From the NCBI GenBank assembly GCA_036562755.1, contig DATCJN010000065.1:1-7367 (forward strand): a stretch of 7,367 nt of DNA. Reading direction: 5' to 3'. This stretch comes from DUVY01 sp036562755. GTDB taxonomy: Bacteria; Bacillota; Clostridia; Christensenellales; DUVY01. A program made the position numbers and the translations under genes. The notes under the pieces are model-generated. The model was not told the DNA's origin and did no database searches. It worked only from the letters and a program-made list of their open reading frames with translations. Shown piece after piece: positions 5,399 to 7,367 of the stretch; within the stretch, counting starts at the first letter, position 1; every line of letters begins with the position of its first letter.

Positions 5399-7254
5399 AA
5401 CTTTTTGGTCTTTATATACAACAATAAAACATTAATGTCCGCGGGATTGACTCCGCTTATTCGGGACGCTTGACCTAGCGTCAAAGGCCGTATTTGGGAT
5501 AACTTTTGTCTTGCCTCTATCCTTAAGCCTTTGAGTTTATTGTAGTCCAAATCTTCGGGCAGTTTAAACTCTTCCAGCTTTTTGGCCTCTTCAATGCTTC
5601 TTTGCATACGGGTTATATACCCTTCGTATTTTGCGTCCAGGCGCGCTTGGTTTATGGCGTCGTAAGAAAACTCTTTTAGCTCGTCAAGCTGCGCAAGCTG
5701 TTCCATATCAATGTCGTCTCTTTTAAACAGCTCTTTTAGGGTAATGCCTGAATTTAAAGAAGTGTTTAATAATGGATTGATTTTTTTAGGGCTAAAGGAC
5801 TTGCCCAATAAGGACTTTAGTTTTTCTATTTGCTCAAGTTTCTTTAGATATTTTTGATATCTTTCCTCGGTGGCCAAGCCCACGTCGTAGCCTATCTGGG
5901 TTAGCCTTAAGTCCGCGTTGTCTTGGCGAAGGTGCAGTCTAAACTCCGCTCTTGAAGTCATCATTCTATAAGGCTCGTTGGTGCCCTTGGTGGTAAGGTC
6001 GTCTATCAACACGCCTATATACGCCTGGTCGCGTCTTAACACTAAGGGCTCTTTGCCCCTAAGTTTTAGCGAGGCGTTAATGCCCGCCATTAAGCCTTGA
6101 GCGGCGGCTTCCTCGTAACCGCTCGTGCCGTTGATTTGGCCGGCAAAATACAGCCCATCTACATACTTGCTCTCAAGCGTAGGCTTTAGGGTAAGCGGAT
6201 CAATGCAGTCGTATTCTATGGCGTAAGCGTCCCGCATTATTTGGGCGTTTTCCAAACCCTCTATGCTACGGACGATTTTTTCCTGAATTTCCAAAGGCAT
6301 TGAAGTGCTTATTCCTTGCAGATACACTTCTACCGTATCTAATCCTTCGGGCTCCAGGAAGAACTGGTGTCTTTCTTTGTCCGCAAAGCGCATTACTTTG
6401 TCTTCTATCGAAGGGCAGTATCTCGCGCCCGTGCCGTGAATTAGTCCGCTGTACATAGGCGCAAGGTGGATGTTTTCTCTTATTATTTGGTGGGTTTTTT
6501 CGTTGGTGTAGCCTAGATAACACGGCGCAAGGTCGTAGTTGACTTTTTCGGACATAGCCGAAAAGGTAAACCAAGGCTCTCCGCGCTGGATTTCAAACTT
6601 GGAATAATCTATAGTCCTGCCGTTAAGGCGCGGAGGCGTGCCCGTCTTAAATCTTCGGGTAGCGTGGCCCAGCTTGTTGATGCTGTCGGTCAGATACTCG
6701 GCGCGCGCAAAACCTGAAGGGCCTTGTTTTTGAATAATATTGCCTATGATTATATGCGATTTTAGATAAACGCCCGTGGCGACGATTACCGCCTTAGCGT
6801 AATATGTTTGTCCTAACAGCGTCTTGACGCCGATTATTTTATTATTTTCTACCAATAACTCGACCGCTTCCGCTTGGCGAAGTCTGAGATTGGGCGTATG
6901 CTCCAGCGTGGATTTCATATTGGCGTGGTATTTGTTCTTGTCTATTTGCGCCCTCAAAGACTGCACGGCCGCGCCTTTGCTTTGGTTGAGCATTCTAAGC
7001 TGGATTAAAGACTTGTCGGCCTCTATACCCATCTGTCCGCCTAAAGCGTCAATTTCTCTAACCAAGTGACCCTTGGAAGTGCCGCCTATGGAAGGATTGC
7101 ACGCCAAAAGCGCGATAGAGTCCAAGTTAAGCGCGAGCATACAGGTCTTAAGATTGGTTCTAGCGCAAGCCAAAGCCGCTTCAGACGCGGCGTGTCCGCC
7201 GCCTATAACCACTACGTCAAAATGGTAGTCTTGTTCGTATCCGTTAAATGACAT
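5395..7254 (-). CDS. mnmG: tRNA uridine-5-carboxymethylaminomethyl modification enzyme MnmG (GidA)
   Basis: MnmG is the FAD-dependent subunit of the MnmE-MnmG complex, which builds the cmnm5 group on wobble U34 of tRNAs for split codon boxes. The 619-residue length is normal. The FAD-binding fold opens with DVVVIGGGHAASEAA (13-27); CNPSIGGTSKGHLVREIDALGG (52-73) carries the conserved Cys52, and RYCPSIEDKVMRF (278-290) carries Cys280. AGQINGTSGYEEAAAQGLMAG (371-391) is the second GidA signature, followed by EPYRMMTSRAEFRL (427-440) and DNADLRLT. The C-terminal helical MnmE/tRNA-binding part ends with LGQASRISGVNPADINVLL. One oddity is Ala23 at the usual third Gly of GxGxxG (GGGHAA rather than GGGHAG). 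The start is ATG 7254-7252, with AAGGA nine to ten bases upstream. It heads a coupled mnmG-rsmG operon; mnmE, its usual upstream neighbour, is not visible in the 113 bases to the window edge. Confidence 0.98.
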   Translation of the reverse strand: MSFNGYEQDYHFDVVVIGGGHAASEAALACARTNLKTCMLALNLDSIALLACNPSIGGTSKGHLVREIDALGGQMGIEADKSLIQLRMLNQSKGAAVQSLRAQIDKNKYHANMKSTLEHTPNLRLRQAEAVELLVENNKIIGVKTLLGQTYYAKAVIVATGVYLKSHIIIGNIIQKQGPSGFARAEYLTDSINKLGHATRRFKTGTPPRLNGRTIDYSKFEIQRGEPWFTFSAMSEKVNYDLAPCYLGYTNEKTHQIIRENIHLAPMYSGLIHGTGARYCPSIEDKVMRFADKERHQFFLEPEGLDTVEVYLQGISTSMPLEIQEKIVRSIEGLENAQIMRDAYAIEYDCIDPLTLKPTLESKYVDGLYFAGQINGTSGYEEAAAQGLMAGINASLKLRGKEPLVLRRDQAYIGVLIDDLTTKGTNEPYRMMTSRAEFRLHLRQDNADLRLTQIGYDVGLATEERYQKYLKKLEQIEKLKSLLGKSFSPKKINPLLNTSLNSGITLKELFKRDDIDMEQLAQLDELKEFSYDAINQARLDAKYEGYITRMQRSIEEAKKLEEFKLPEDLDYNKLKGLRIEARQKLSQIRPLTLGQASRISGVNPADINVLLLYIKTKKL

Positions 7255-7291
7255 TAATATAAATCCTTGATAAGACCGATTTCAAAATGTA

Positions 7292-7321
7292 ATTATAACC
7301 CTAAAACAAAGACGCTAGCAA
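7292..7321 (-). promoter_or_regulatory. Promoter of mnmG-rsmG
   Basis: On the minus strand, TTGCTA (7321-7316), an 18-base spacer and a perfect TATAAT (7297-7292) lie about 40 bases before the mnmG start. A second TATAAT (7348-7343) occurs further upstream, but its -35 position would fall at or beyond the window edge. The rest of 7255-7367 holds no recognisable gene. Confidence 0.65.
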
Positions 7322-7367
7322 CAAAAATGTCTAATAATCTTGATTATAATACAAAAGCCTAAAATAA

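Noticed and set aside
5461..5940. GC skew as evidence for replication direction
   Set aside because: A hand count of this 480-base part of mnmG gave 104 G and 101 C on plus. This is too close to zero, and the window too short, to decide direction.
6824..7251. Open frames on plus, antisense to mnmG
   Set aside because: They mirror the codons of a clearly real gene, lack ribosome binding sites and resemble no family. The same applies to plus-strand frames inside parA, rsmG and the lipoprotein gene, and to minus-strand frames inside the cvpA-family gene.
1..7367. A novel defence, mobile or biosynthetic system
   Set aside because: No transposase, integrase, terminal repeats, CRISPR-type repeats, toxin-antitoxin pair or enzyme cluster is visible. 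The gene set is housekeeping and partition genes; the novelty, if any, is in the origin-like DNA and the gene order.

Overview
The window looks like chromosomal DNA from a low-GC, probably spore-forming member of the Bacillota (Clostridia-like). The evidence is AT-rich intergenic DNA, AGGAGG-type ribosome binding sites, a YyaC (DUF1256) sporulation-family gene, Soj/Spo0J-type ParA and ParB, and a perfect 16-bp parS site. The neighbourhood mnmG-rsmG-parA-parB-yyaC is the conserved origin-proximal block of this phylum, here rearranged. No mobile element, CRISPR array, rRNA or tRNA was seen.

Layout, left to right: a 3'-incomplete lipoprotein gene on the minus strand (1-698) with a near-consensus promoter; a small unrecognised plus-strand ORF (830-1000) that may be leaderless; a gene-free, AT-rich 438-bp stretch (1001-1438); parB on plus (1439-2317) with parS three bases after its stop codon; yyaC on minus (2373-2936); a cvpA-family membrane protein gene on plus (3021-3755); a strong two-way terminator; then parA, rsmG and mnmG, all on minus and read in the order mnmG, rsmG, parA.

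The most interesting part is 1001-1320. It carries an all-A/T run, an 18-nt series of TAG-like triplets, a GGGAG segment and a TGTGGAAAA DnaA box in that order, which is the layout of the Bacillus-type basal origin unwinding system (DnaA-trio element). It is followed by about six more DnaA-box-like 9-mers, one exact (TTATCCACA). I read this as a candidate chromosomal replication origin placed directly in front of parB/parS. dnaA and dnaN are not in the window.

How the genes fit together: ParB loads at parS and works with ParA to segregate and organise the origin region. MnmG (with MnmE, not seen) modifies tRNA wobble uridine, and RsmG methylates 16S rRNA. parA and parB, usually adjacent in one operon, are here separated by yyaC and cvpA and point towards each other, so they must be transcribed independently.
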